Assembly: GCA_020216985.1 (NCBI GenBank)
Contig: JAIWOH010000171.1
Span: 1-10,000, forward strand
DNA length: 10,000 bases
Reading direction: 5' to 3'
Origin: Nitrospira sp.
Lineage (GTDB): Bacteria > Nitrospirota > Nitrospiria > Nitrospirales > Nitrospiraceae
Position 1 is the first letter of the stretch; each line of letters starts with the position of its first letter. Shown piece by piece: positions 1 to 5,318 of the stretch. Under the pieces are notes generated by a model. That model worked only from the letters and a program-made list of their open reading frames with translations, had not been told where the DNA came from and made no database searches. The position numbers were made by a program, and so were the translations under genes.

Positions 1-615
1 ACCGCCGTCGCTTTGACCGATGAGGAGACCGCGCTGGTCGCCGACGCGCGGTTTTTCCGCAAGAAAGCCGCGATTACCGCAAAGGTGCGGGCGCAATTGG
101 AAACCGCGCATCATCTCCTGAAAGCGGCCCTGGCCGACGTTCCCTTGGCCGGTCCGGTCGGTTTCGATCCGCGGGCGTATCAGCTCGTGAAAGGGGAACA
201 TCTTGAGGATTTCCCCTATCAGTATCTGGATTTTCCCAAACATTTCCGCGGGGGCGATGCGTTTACGTTCCGCACCTTGTTCTGGTGGGGACATCATGTC
301 GCGTGGGCGTGGCTGCTCGAAGGCGACGAGGTCAGACGGTACAAGAAACATTTTGTCGATCGGTTCCATCAGTTAGCGGGACAGGGGCTTGAACTGTCTT
401 TGGCTCCCACCTTGTGGGAATGGAAACGTGGCGAGGGCTATACCCTTCCCATCACTCATGATCGCAAGGCGCAATTGGCGGCGGTGCTGGCCGAACGGCC
501 CTTTTTTAAGATCGTTCGCTGTTTGCCGCTGACCGACCCTCGGATTCAGGCGGGAGAGTTGCCGCGATTGGGTGGTGAGACATTTCGGGCCATGCTCCCC
601 CTTGTCGCACCGTAG
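1..615 (+). CDS. Hypothetical protein, 5' end probably outside the window
   Basis: The reading frame is open from the first base of the window to the TAG at 613-615. The only in-window start near the edge is TTG at 13, with no visible ribosome binding site, so the real start is probably upstream. The visible product is about 200 residues, soluble-looking, with no signal peptide or membrane span. It has an N-terminal charged helical stretch (roughly residues 15-45 from the TTG). A central region rich in aromatic residues follows (Phe-Pro-Tyr-Gln-Tyr, then Phe-Trp-Trp-Gly-His-His near residues 65-100). Several conserved-looking His, Trp and Tyr residues could form a ligand site, but I do not recognise the family and assign no function. 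Codon use resembles that of the neighbours. The next gene begins 89 bases downstream, apparently with its own promoter. Confidence 0.75.
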   Translation, partial: TAVALTDEETALVADARFFRKKAAITAKVRAQLETAHHLLKAALADVPLAGPVGFDPRAYQLVKGEHLEDFPYQYLDFPKHFRGGDAFTFRTLFWWGHHVAWAWLLEGDEVRRYKKHFVDRFHQLAGQGLELSLAPTLWEWKRGEGYTLPITHDRKAQLAAVLAERPFFKIVRCLPLTDPRIQAGELPRLGGETFRAMLPLVAP

Positions 616-632
616 GGTCCGTCAGGGAATAA

Positions 633-661
633 TTGTCTCCGCGTGACAAGTTCGGTAGACT
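633..661 (+). promoter_or_regulatory. Possible sigma-70-type promoter for the lipoprotein gene
   Basis: TTGTCT at 633-638 and TAGACT at 656-661 are separated by 17 bases. Each hexamer matches four of six bases of the sigma-70 consensus. The pair lies in the 89-base gap before the lipoprotein gene and would start transcription near 668, leaving a leader of about 37 bases. Matches of this quality also arise by chance, so the call is weak. Confidence 0.25.
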
Positions 662-704
662 GCACGCGATTCGCTCACCGTTGTCTGTCATAAAGGAGGA
701 TTCC

Positions 705-1352
705 GTGAAACGAGGGTTCGTGTGCATGCCGTTGGTCTGGAGCGTGGCGTTGCTCGTGGCATTCGTCTCCGGTTGTGCCGGAAAAGGAGAGGTCCGGCAG
801 TTCGATCTTCAACCGAAGCAATCGGCCGCTCCCCCTGCCGGCGTGGAGCCGGTGAAGATCGTGATCGAGCCGTTTGAAGACCGACGGGCGAATAAGACCC
901 GCATCGGCAACCGCAGCCATCTCTGGGGTGGCGTGACCCATTTCGACGTGACGGGCGGACGGCCCGCCGAACTGGTCGCTCAGCGGTTGGCGCACCGGCT
1001 CCAGACGCGAGGATGGGGCGGCCGGCCGTGGAATGTCCGCTTGGAACAAGCCGGCTCGTCCGCCGACGCCGACATTCTCATTACAGGAGAGGTCGAAGAA
1101 CTTTCGGCAAACGCCAAGAGCCGGCTGTTCTCGACCGTGATCGAAACCAAGCAACGGCTGGTCATTCAGGCGAAGAATCGGGCGGACAACAGCTCGACGA
1201 CTCGCATGATCGAAGGCGCGCGAACCAGGACGGTGTTCTGGTTCGAGGACGAAGACGTTCGCGAATTGCTGGCCGACACGATCAACGACGGCCTTGATCG
1301 GTTTATCGCCGACACCTCGATCGCTGAGAACGGGCTGCGGTCCGTTCGATAA
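705..1352 (+). CDS. YajG-like lipoprotein
   Basis: The start is GTG at 705, chosen because AAGGAGGA lies just upstream (693-700) and because it puts a proper signal peptide at the N terminus. An in-frame start at 633 exists but would bury that signal. The 215-residue product begins with Lys-Arg, then a hydrophobic stretch and a lipobox Val-Ser-Gly-Cys near residue 24, so it should be lipidated and membrane-anchored after signal peptidase II cleavage. The mature part starts with a short linker and then a strand-helix fold with the sequence Pro-Phe-Glu-Asp-Arg-Arg and, a little later, Ile-Gly. This resembles the uncharacterised YajG/LptE-like accessory lipoproteins. A C-terminal Leu-Ala-Asp-Thr-Ile-Asn-Asp-Gly-Leu-Asp segment also fits that group. 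The biochemical role is unknown. The lipoprotein call is firm; the family assignment is moderate and made from memory of the family pattern. Confidence 0.8.
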   Translation: MKRGFVCMPLVWSVALLVAFVSGCAGKGEVRQFDLQPKQSAAPPAGVEPVKIVIEPFEDRRANKTRIGNRSHLWGGVTHFDVTGGRPAELVAQRLAHRLQTRGWGGRPWNVRLEQAGSSADADILITGEVEELSANAKSRLFSTVIETKQRLVIQAKNRADNSSTTRMIEGARTRTVFWFEDEDVRELLADTINDGLDRFIADTSIAENGLRSVR

Positions 1353-1442
1353 TGTGGTCGGCGGGGGGACGGCCGAGCGCGCCGAAGCAACGGTGGCTCG
1401 ACCCTTCGAGAAGTCCCTTGTTCGGCGTCCGAGGACGGTATT

Positions 1443-2504
1443 GTGCGTGAGCGGCGATGGGAAACGACGGTGCCCCTGACCTTCGGCCAGGTGATCGAGG
1501 TCGGGGAGCGGCTGTCGGCGCTCGGCCTCAAACCGGCGTCGCCCGCCCAAGATGTCATCTGCTACGTGGAAGAGTGGACGGTCCGTTCGCCCGACGACTT
1601 TGATCAGCTCGACGCGTGGGCTACCGAGGATGTGACGCTGGTGCATGTCCGCGAGCGGTGGCGCGGCGACTTCTTTCTGTTGGCCGGCGCTTACCATACC
1701 GTCTATCGCACGTACCAAGATATCGGCACCTACTGTTCCATCAGCCATCCGTGGCGGGTGCGCGAGCCGTTACGCCTGCACGCGCAACGCGGCATGATAT
1801 GGCTCGGTTTCCGCCATGCCCATTCCTTCGTTCGGATTCGGCTGCATACGCACGAAGTCATTACGCCGGGGGAAACGCGGGGCGACGCCGAGCGGGCTCG
1901 GTGGCTGGATGAGCGGCGCGTGGCGTTTTTGGAGGCCATCACGGCGCTGGAACTGCCCGTGGAAACGGCGATCGACGACGAGAGAGTCGTTCTACGCCCG
2001 CACGATGCGTCCGTGCCGTTTTTTTGTTCCTGGCCCGATGCCTTCGGCCCTTGTCAGTTCGAATACAACACCGCCGACGCCTATGAGTTTCTGGTTCCGG
2101 CGAGCAAGCTGGCAGAGACGTTCGCTCCGGAGCCTGCCGACGTGCGGGCCTATCTCACCGGTTTTTCGGAGGTTGCGCTCACGGAATTCCAGGCCATCGA
2201 AGGTGACGTCCGGTTCGCGTATCGGTGCTCGGTCCATTGCCTGCTGGACGAACTGCCCGATGTATTGCGCGCGATCGAACCGGACGGTCGCCTGTACGCC
2301 ACGCTCTGCGAATTTCAAACTCAGGACGTCGTCCCGGGCGGCGACGATGCGTCGGCGATCATCGGGGTCGTCGGCGCCGACGGCAGGTTTCAGATCGAAG
2401 CGCGCTTGAACCGCGCTCCGCTCAAGGAAGACGCCATGGCCGAATGGCTGGAGCGGTTGATCGGCCACCCGATGGCCTATGCGCCGCTTCCGCCCTTCGT
2501 GTAA
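1443..2504 (+). CDS. Hypothetical cytoplasmic protein, 353 residues
   Basis: The start is GTG at 1443, preceded by GAGGA at 1431-1435 with a 7-base spacer; the stop is TAA at 2502-2504. The product has no signal peptide or transmembrane segment and is acidic, with many Glu, Asp and Arg. The first 180 residues alternate helix and strand and contain an Arg/His-rich patch around residues 120-140 (Gly-Phe-Arg-His-Ala-His, then Arg-Ile-Arg-Leu-His-Thr-His). The second half begins near Phe-Phe-Cys-Ser-Trp-Pro and contains a possible duplicated alpha/beta unit. I do not recognise any catalytic motif or named family, so no function is given. It lies 90 bases after the lipoprotein gene in the same direction, with no obvious terminator between, so co-transcription is possible. 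Alternative interpretations of this stretch (long opposite-strand frames) lack supporting protein features. Confidence 0.8.
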   Translation: MRERRWETTVPLTFGQVIEVGERLSALGLKPASPAQDVICYVEEWTVRSPDDFDQLDAWATEDVTLVHVRERWRGDFFLLAGAYHTVYRTYQDIGTYCSISHPWRVREPLRLHAQRGMIWLGFRHAHSFVRIRLHTHEVITPGETRGDAERARWLDERRVAFLEAITALELPVETAIDDERVVLRPHDASVPFFCSWPDAFGPCQFEYNTADAYEFLVPASKLAETFAPEPADVRAYLTGFSEVALTEFQAIEGDVRFAYRCSVHCLLDELPDVLRAIEPDGRLYATLCEFQTQDVVPGGDDASAIIGVVGADGRFQIEARLNRAPLKEDAMAEWLERLIGHPMAYAPLPPFV

Positions 2505-2692
2505 ACGGTTGCTGACGTCCGCATCCGCTTTCAGGTTCATATCACTCTCTCCTCCGACGAGGAAGGCCGACACCCTTCGGAGCCTCGTTCGTCGGGGGCT
2601 TGCCGGGCGGCTTGCCGAAGCGGCCGCTCGATGTCGTTCTTGGAGAACCGTTTTCCATTGAAGAACCGGTCTGGATTTCGCACAGTGGGCGC
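2505..2692. other. Intergenic region with inverted repeat and a minus-strand SD-ATG
   Basis: This 188-base gap lies between the hypothetical gene and the DUF2914 gene. It contains an imperfect inverted repeat, CGACGA at 2555-2560 with TCGTCG at 2589-2594, with a second short pairing (CGAGG/CCTCG) and CCGA/TCGG nested inside. On the minus strand it also contains GGAGGAG (complement of 2549-2555) spaced 8 bases from an ATG (complement of 2538-2540). The frame of the downstream gene stays open back to a TTG at 2600, so the 3' part of the gap could be coding if the gene starts earlier than called here. I see no convincing + strand promoter. Confidence 0.5.
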
Positions 2693-3796
2693 ATGAGTCT
2701 GTCGGCGAAGGTGCAAGCCCTTCTCTCCAAACCGTTCATGCCGGCGGTGTGCTTTCTGTCCGGGGTGATGTATGACTCTCTGACGCTCACGCGAATCGAT
2801 CGGCTGCAAGACAACCTGGTGCTGCTCCTCTACCTCGTGCTGCTGGGGGCGCTGATCGTGCTGATCGGTCGGCTGGGTGTGGGGCCGGCTCCGGCGTCGT
2901 TGGCGACACTCTCGCCGCCGGAGCGGTGGCTTCTGAAGAGCCGGCCGTACTATCCGATGGCGAGCCAGTTTCTGTTGGGCGGGCTCTTCAGCGCCTATGC
3001 GATCTTCTACTCGCGCAGCGCGACGCTGACGAGCACCGCCGTCTTTTTCGCCCTGCTGGTCGCACTCCTCGTCGGAAACGAATTTCTGCGGGATCGGCTC
3101 TCGAACCTTCGCCTGCTCGTGACCTTGTATGCCATAGTCTGCTTCGCGTTTTTTACGTTCTTCCTTCCCGTCGTAACGGGCTCCATGAATACGGCGGTCT
3201 TCCTCCTCGGCGCCGCGCTGAGCGCAGCCGTCACGTTGCGCGTCGTGCGATTGATTTATTGCGACAATTCCGATCGATTCGGGCGGGAAGCCGTCGGCGT
3301 CATGGCACCGGCTTGCGCCGTGATCGGGCTGCTGGTCGGATTTTATTTCCTCAATTGGATTCCCCCCGTGCCGCTCTCGCTGAAGTTCGGGGGCATCTAT
3401 CATGACGTGAAGAAAGTCGACGGCCGTTTCGAACTTGCGTTCGAGGGGCGGTGGTATGAATTCTGGAAACGATCCGACTCCACCTTTCCGGCAGGCGAGC
3501 CGGTCTATTGCTTCACCGCCGTGTTCGCGCCGGTGGACCTCAAAACCACGATCTATCACCATTGGTTCTACCGGGCGCGTTCCGACAAGCCGTTCGTTCA
3601 TGCCGATAAGATCCCGATCATGGTCTCGGGAGGTCGCGAAGGCGGCTATCGAGCCTACACGTTCAAGCGGCGGCTCGATCTCGGAGACTGGCGCGTGGAC
3701 GTGGAGACGGAAGACGGGCGAATCATCGGTCGTATTCCGGTGACAGTGGTCGCATCGGTCGATGAACAGCCCACCATTCGGACCGTTTTGTACTGA
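2693..3796 (+). CDS. Polytopic membrane protein with C-terminal DUF2914 domain
   Basis: The 367-residue product from ATG 2693 has two parts. Residues 1-230 are very hydrophobic, with about six or seven predicted membrane spans, for example near 15-30, 41-62, 90-107, 113-128, 140-162, 166-186 and 203-222. Residues about 235-355 form a soluble domain that matches the DUF2914 pattern: aromatic-His-His-Trp-Phe-Tyr around 288-293, Gly-Gly-Tyr-Arg-Ala-Tyr near 317-322, and Gly-Asp-Trp-Arg-Val-Asp-Val-Glu-Thr-Glu-Asp-Gly near 331-342. DUF2914 is found attached to membrane segments in many proteobacteria and Nitrospirota and has no established activity. The start is uncertain: no good Shine-Dalgarno site precedes 2693. 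An in-frame TTG at 2600 would add 31 mostly polar residues, but the ATG gives the more natural membrane-protein N terminus. The gene appears monocistronic; the following gap contains two hairpins. Confidence 0.82.
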   Translation: MSLSAKVQALLSKPFMPAVCFLSGVMYDSLTLTRIDRLQDNLVLLLYLVLLGALIVLIGRLGVGPAPASLATLSPPERWLLKSRPYYPMASQFLLGGLFSAYAIFYSRSATLTSTAVFFALLVALLVGNEFLRDRLSNLRLLVTLYAIVCFAFFTFFLPVVTGSMNTAVFLLGAALSAAVTLRVVRLIYCDNSDRFGREAVGVMAPACAVIGLLVGFYFLNWIPPVPLSLKFGGIYHDVKKVDGRFELAFEGRWYEFWKRSDSTFPAGEPVYCFTAVFAPVDLKTTIYHHWFYRARSDKPFVHADKIPIMVSGGREGGYRAYTFKRRLDLGDWRVDVETEDGRIIGRIPVTVVASVDEQPTIRTVLY

Positions 3797-3805
3797 TCGA
3801 ACGCA

Positions 3806-3835
3806 TCGGCCTCGCCGCGCGGCTTCTTGGGCCGA
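3806..3835 (+). terminator. Nested GC-rich hairpin after the DUF2914 gene
   Basis: TCGGCC at 3806-3811 pairs with GGCCGA at 3830-3835. The loop contains the self-complementary decamer GCCGCGCGGC (3814-3823), which can form a smaller hairpin. It begins 10 bases after the stop codon, so a termination or 3'-end stabilising role is plausible. No T-run follows, so it is not a classical intrinsic terminator. Confidence 0.3.
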
Positions 3836-3856
3836 GCAAGAATGTCCAGCATTCGA

Positions 3857-3899
3857 CTCCCGCGACTCATCGCTGAGGCGATAGAAAGAGTTGCGGGAG
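3857..3899. repeat. Strong 12-bp inverted repeat with second stem in its loop
   Basis: CTCCCGCGACTC at 3857-3868 pairs along its whole length with GAGTTGCGGGAG at 3888-3899 (eleven Watson-Crick pairs and one G-U). Directly inside, ATCGC (3869-3873) pairs with GCGAT (3878-3882) around the tetraloop TGAG, leaving only AGAAA as a one-sided bulge. This gives a nearly continuous 17-bp stem. It lies between the DUF2914 and DUF1499 genes, ending 29 bases before the latter's ATG. The right arm overlaps a possible -35 hexamer (TTGCGG, 3891-3896). No T-run follows on either strand. Possible roles are a factor-dependent terminator for the upstream gene, an RNA-stability element, or a binding site or structure controlling the DUF1499 promoter. 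Confidence 0.7.
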
Positions 3900-3920
3900 A
3901 TTTGAAGAAGCGCCTATGAT
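3891..3920 (+). promoter_or_regulatory. Candidate promoter placing a leaderless start at the DUF1499 gene
   Basis: TATGAT at 3915-3920 matches five of six bases of the -10 consensus. TTGCGG at 3891-3896 is a weak -35 with an 18-base spacer. Transcription would begin near 3927, one or two bases before the ATG at 3929. The gene has no Shine-Dalgarno sequence, which agrees with a leaderless message. Confidence 0.4.
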
Positions 3921-3928
3921 CTTGTTTC

Positions 3929-4291
3929 ATGACGACGCGCCGGCTTGCTCCCTGTCCCTCCAGTCCCAACTGCGTGTCCACGCAGGCCAGGGATGATCGC
4001 CATGCGATCGCCCCGTTTCGCTATCAAAAGCCGAGGGCCGAGGCGAAAGAGGCGCTGAAAGAAATCATCCGCTCCTTGCCGCGCGCCAGCCTCGTGGAGG
4101 AAGACGAGGCCTATCTGCACTACGAGTTCACCAGCCTGATCTTTCGGTTCGTCGACGATGTGGAGTTTCTTTTCGACGACGACGCCAAGACCGTTCATTT
4201 TCGGTCCGCCTCGCGCATGGGGTACGGCGATTTCGGCGTGAATCGCAGCCGGATGGAAGAAATTCGCCGCTTGACGTCCGGTAAGCTCTAG
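3929..4291 (+). CDS. DUF1499 family protein
   Basis: The 120-residue product matches the DUF1499 pattern over its full length. The N terminus has Leu-Ala-Pro-Cys-Pro-Ser-Ser-Pro-Asn-Cys-Val-Ser (residues 6-17), followed by a His-Ala-Ile-Ala-Pro segment. The middle has Phe-Arg-Phe-Val-Asp-Asp-Val-Glu-Phe. The C-terminal part has Arg-Ser-Ala-Ser-Arg-Met-Gly-Tyr-Gly-Asp-Phe-Gly-Val-Asn-Arg and ends soon after Glu-Glu-Ile-Arg. The length is normal for a stand-alone DUF1499 protein. The function of the family is not established. There is no signal peptide or membrane span. ATG 3929 is the first possible start after an in-frame stop (TGA at 3917-3919), so the N terminus is fixed by the sequence. 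No ribosome binding site exists in the 9 bases available, and the nearest purine-rich run (3904-3910) is too far away. A TATGAT box ends 8 bases before the ATG. Confidence 0.9.
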   Translation: MTTRRLAPCPSSPNCVSTQARDDRHAIAPFRYQKPRAEAKEALKEIIRSLPRASLVEEDEAYLHYEFTSLIFRFVDDVEFLFDDDAKTVHFRSASRMGYGDFGVNRSRMEEIRRLTSGKL

Positions 4292-4303
4292 ACCGGTTTT
4301 CTT
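4278..4303 (+). terminator. Weak intrinsic terminator overlapping the DUF1499 stop
   Basis: CCGGT at 4278-4282 pairs with ACCGG at 4292-4296 around a 9-base loop, followed at once by TTTTCTT (4297-4303). The stop codon lies in the loop. A short five-pair stem with a T-rich tail at the end of a gene fits a weak Rho-independent terminator. Confidence 0.35.
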
Positions 4304-4326
4304 GCGTGCCGGGCCGGTTCCAGCAG

Positions 4327-4354
4327 GAGATAGGTCGGCAATGATGGCTATCTC
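4327..4354. repeat. Hairpin between convergent genes
   Basis: GAGATAG at 4327-4333 and CTATCTC at 4348-4354 form a perfect seven-pair stem with a 14-base loop. It sits between the convergent ends of the DUF1499 gene and the minus-strand zinc-ribbon gene. There is no T-run on either side, so a role in ending transcription of either gene is only possible, not shown. Confidence 0.35.
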
Positions 4355-4370
4355 TGTTCGTGTGTCGCTC

Positions 4371-4595
4371 TCAGGGTTTGGGCGTCACGAGTTTAGGAGA
4401 CAGTTCGATCGTGTGCTGAAAGATGCACTTCGGGCAGGTATAGTGAACGAAGCGCTTGCCGCCGACCAGACGTTTTTTCATGAGAACTCCGCACCAGGTG
4501 CATCGTCGGTCTGGGGAATCGGCCTCGGCAGATGTTTCCGGCGTTTCCATGGTCGCATTGTCTCCAAGGGCCTCGAATCTTGTCAACTGCGCCAT
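4371..4595 (-). CDS. Small zinc-ribbon protein
   Basis: On the minus strand, an ATG at 4595 opens a 74-residue frame ending with TGA at 4373-4371. It contains Cys-Thr-Trp-Cys at residues 32-35 and Cys-Pro-Lys-Cys at 54-57, 18 residues apart. This is the spacing of a structural zinc ribbon, with basic and aromatic residues (Lys-Lys-Arg, Lys-Arg-Phe-Val-His-Tyr) between the knuckles. Such folds often bind nucleic acid or protein partners, but no specific role can be read here. The start is uncertain. ATG 4550 (59 residues) has GGAG 11 bases upstream and keeps the whole zinc ribbon, while a TTG at 4667 would add 24 unlikely residues. The gene is divergent from the AdoMetDC homologue and shares its upstream region. 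The paired CxxC motifs argue that this frame is real rather than a shadow, since no + strand gene covers the interval. Confidence 0.65.
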   Translation of the reverse strand: MAQLTRFEALGDNATMETPETSAEADSPDRRCTWCGVLMKKRLVGGKRFVHYTCPKCIFQHTIELSPKLVTPKP

Positions 4596-4651
4596 GCGGG
4601 GAAGAGAAAGCAAAATAATTTTCCCGTCGGCCTCGGGTGTCTGCCGATTCG

Positions 4652-4660
4652 TGCTATAGT
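4652..4660 (+). promoter_or_regulatory. Extended -10 promoter of the AdoMetDC homologue
   Basis: TGCTATAGT is an extended -10 element: TG, one base, then TATAGT, which matches five of six consensus bases. The -35 position 17 bases upstream (CTCGGG) is poor, as is common for extended -10 promoters. Transcription would start near 4667, about 59 bases before the start codon of the gene at 4726. Confidence 0.45.
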
Positions 4661-4667
4661 TGCACAA

Positions 4668-4700
4668 ATGGCAAGTGAGTGCCTGAGTCAGGTTGTATGA
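4668..4700 (+). CDS. Possible leader peptide (upstream ORF) of the AdoMetDC homologue
   Basis: ATG at 4668 opens a ten-codon frame reading Met-Ala-Ser-Glu-Cys-Leu-Ser-Gln-Val-Val and ending in TGA at 4698-4700. It begins 7 bases after the extended -10 box, so the transcript could start at or just before this ATG and translate it without a leader. It ends 25 bases before the ATG of the AdoMetDC homologue. A frame this short can occur by chance, and there is no ribosome binding site. The support is the precise fit to the predicted transcription start. Confidence 0.25.
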   Translation: MASECLSQVV

Positions 4701-4725
4701 ACTTTTTTAGAAAGGTGTACACGTT

Positions 4726-5202
4726 ATGCGCATCCCGTCAGGTCCCGAGTCCGTGCTCGTGTCATCCGAAGTCTCGCCCGATGCCTCGTCTGATGTTTCC
4801 TCCGCCGTTTCCGGCGCCGCGTCCGTTTCCATCCAAGACATGGTAGGAGAAGGCAAAGCCTGGGGGCTGTGCACCGCCGTCGATCTTCAGGATTGTCGAC
4901 CCGACTTGATCCGTGACGCCGAGCATATCAAGCGCTATGTCGTGGAATTATGCGATCTTATCGGCATGAAGCGCTACGGCGACTGCCAGGTCGTTGATTT
5001 CGGAGAGGGGCGCGTCGCCGGTTACTCCATGGTCCAGCTCATTTCCACGTCGTTGATCAGCGGCCATTTCGCCAACGATACCAACAACGCCTATCTCGAC
5101 ATTTTCAGTTGCAAAGGATACGATCCCGCGGTCGTCGAGTCCTTCTCCAAGCAATTCTTCGGCGCCCGTCGTAGTTCGGCGACGGCGACGCTGCGGTACT
5201 GA
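4726..5202 (+). CDS. S-adenosylmethionine decarboxylase-like pyruvoyl proenzyme
   Basis: The 158-residue product starts at ATG 4726 behind AAAGGTG (4711-4717). Residues about 44-147 align by eye with the short bacterial class of AdoMetDC (SpeD/SpeH). That enzyme cleaves itself to create a pyruvoyl group and decarboxylates S-adenosylmethionine for spermidine synthesis. Taking the Thermotoga maritima numbering from memory, Ser55, Ser63 (pyruvoyl source), His68 and Cys83 correspond to Ser101, Ser109, His114 and Cys129, all at the same offset of 46. The usual Glu-Ser cleavage site is Thr108-Ser109 here, the His after it is Leu110, and the Trp-Pro-Glu region is replaced. The first 35 residues are a Ser/Val/Ala-rich tail not seen in the core family, so translation might begin later (Met39). 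The substrate may not be AdoMet: related proteins in other bacteria have become ornithine or arginine decarboxylases. No spermidine synthase gene is in the window. Confidence 0.8.
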   Translation: MRIPSGPESVLVSSEVSPDASSDVSSAVSGAASVSIQDMVGEGKAWGLCTAVDLQDCRPDLIRDAEHIKRYVVELCDLIGMKRYGDCQVVDFGEGRVAGYSMVQLISTSLISGHFANDTNNAYLDIFSCKGYDPAVVESFSKQFFGARRSSATATLRY

Positions 5203-5203
5203 G

Positions 5204-5221
5204 CGGCACCGTGCGGTGCCG
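5204..5221 (+). terminator. Stable hairpin directly after the AdoMetDC-like stop
   Basis: CGGCACC (5204-5210) and GGTGCCG (5215-5221) form a perfect seven-pair GC-rich stem with the loop GTGC, starting 2 bases after the stop codon. No T-run follows, so it is more likely a 3'-end stabiliser or a partial terminator between this gene and the SCP2 gene than a full intrinsic terminator. Confidence 0.4.
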
Positions 5222-5318
5222 AGATCGGGCGCCGCGCTCAAGCGCGCAAGAGGAACACGGTATTGCATCCGGCCCGTCGGGTTGCCTAGTTCGCTCGCAC
5301 CAAACACCGGAGGATCTC

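Noticed and set aside
1328..1347. GAACGG/CCGTTC hairpin at the end of the lipoprotein gene
   Set aside because: Only six pairs, inside the coding sequence, and not followed by a T-run; too weak to call a terminator.
675..1748. 357-codon minus-strand frame across the lipoprotein gene and the start of the next gene
   Set aside because: It spans two genes that each have good starts and protein features; its own product shows nothing recognisable.
1992..2573. 193-codon minus-strand frame that includes the well-spaced SD-ATG at 2540
   Set aside because: Rejected as a gene because nearly all of it is antisense to the 353-residue gene and it has no domain. The initiation signal itself is kept as a finding.
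2537..3601. 354-codon minus-strand frame opposite the DUF2914 gene
   Set aside because: The product is an unbroken charged, Arg/Gln/His-rich sequence, while the + strand shows membrane spans and the DUF2914 pattern.
4302..4700. 132-codon + strand frame over the zinc-ribbon gene
   Set aside because: It is antisense to the CxxC-containing frame and has no protein features; only its last ten codons, next to the promoter, are kept as a possible leader peptide.
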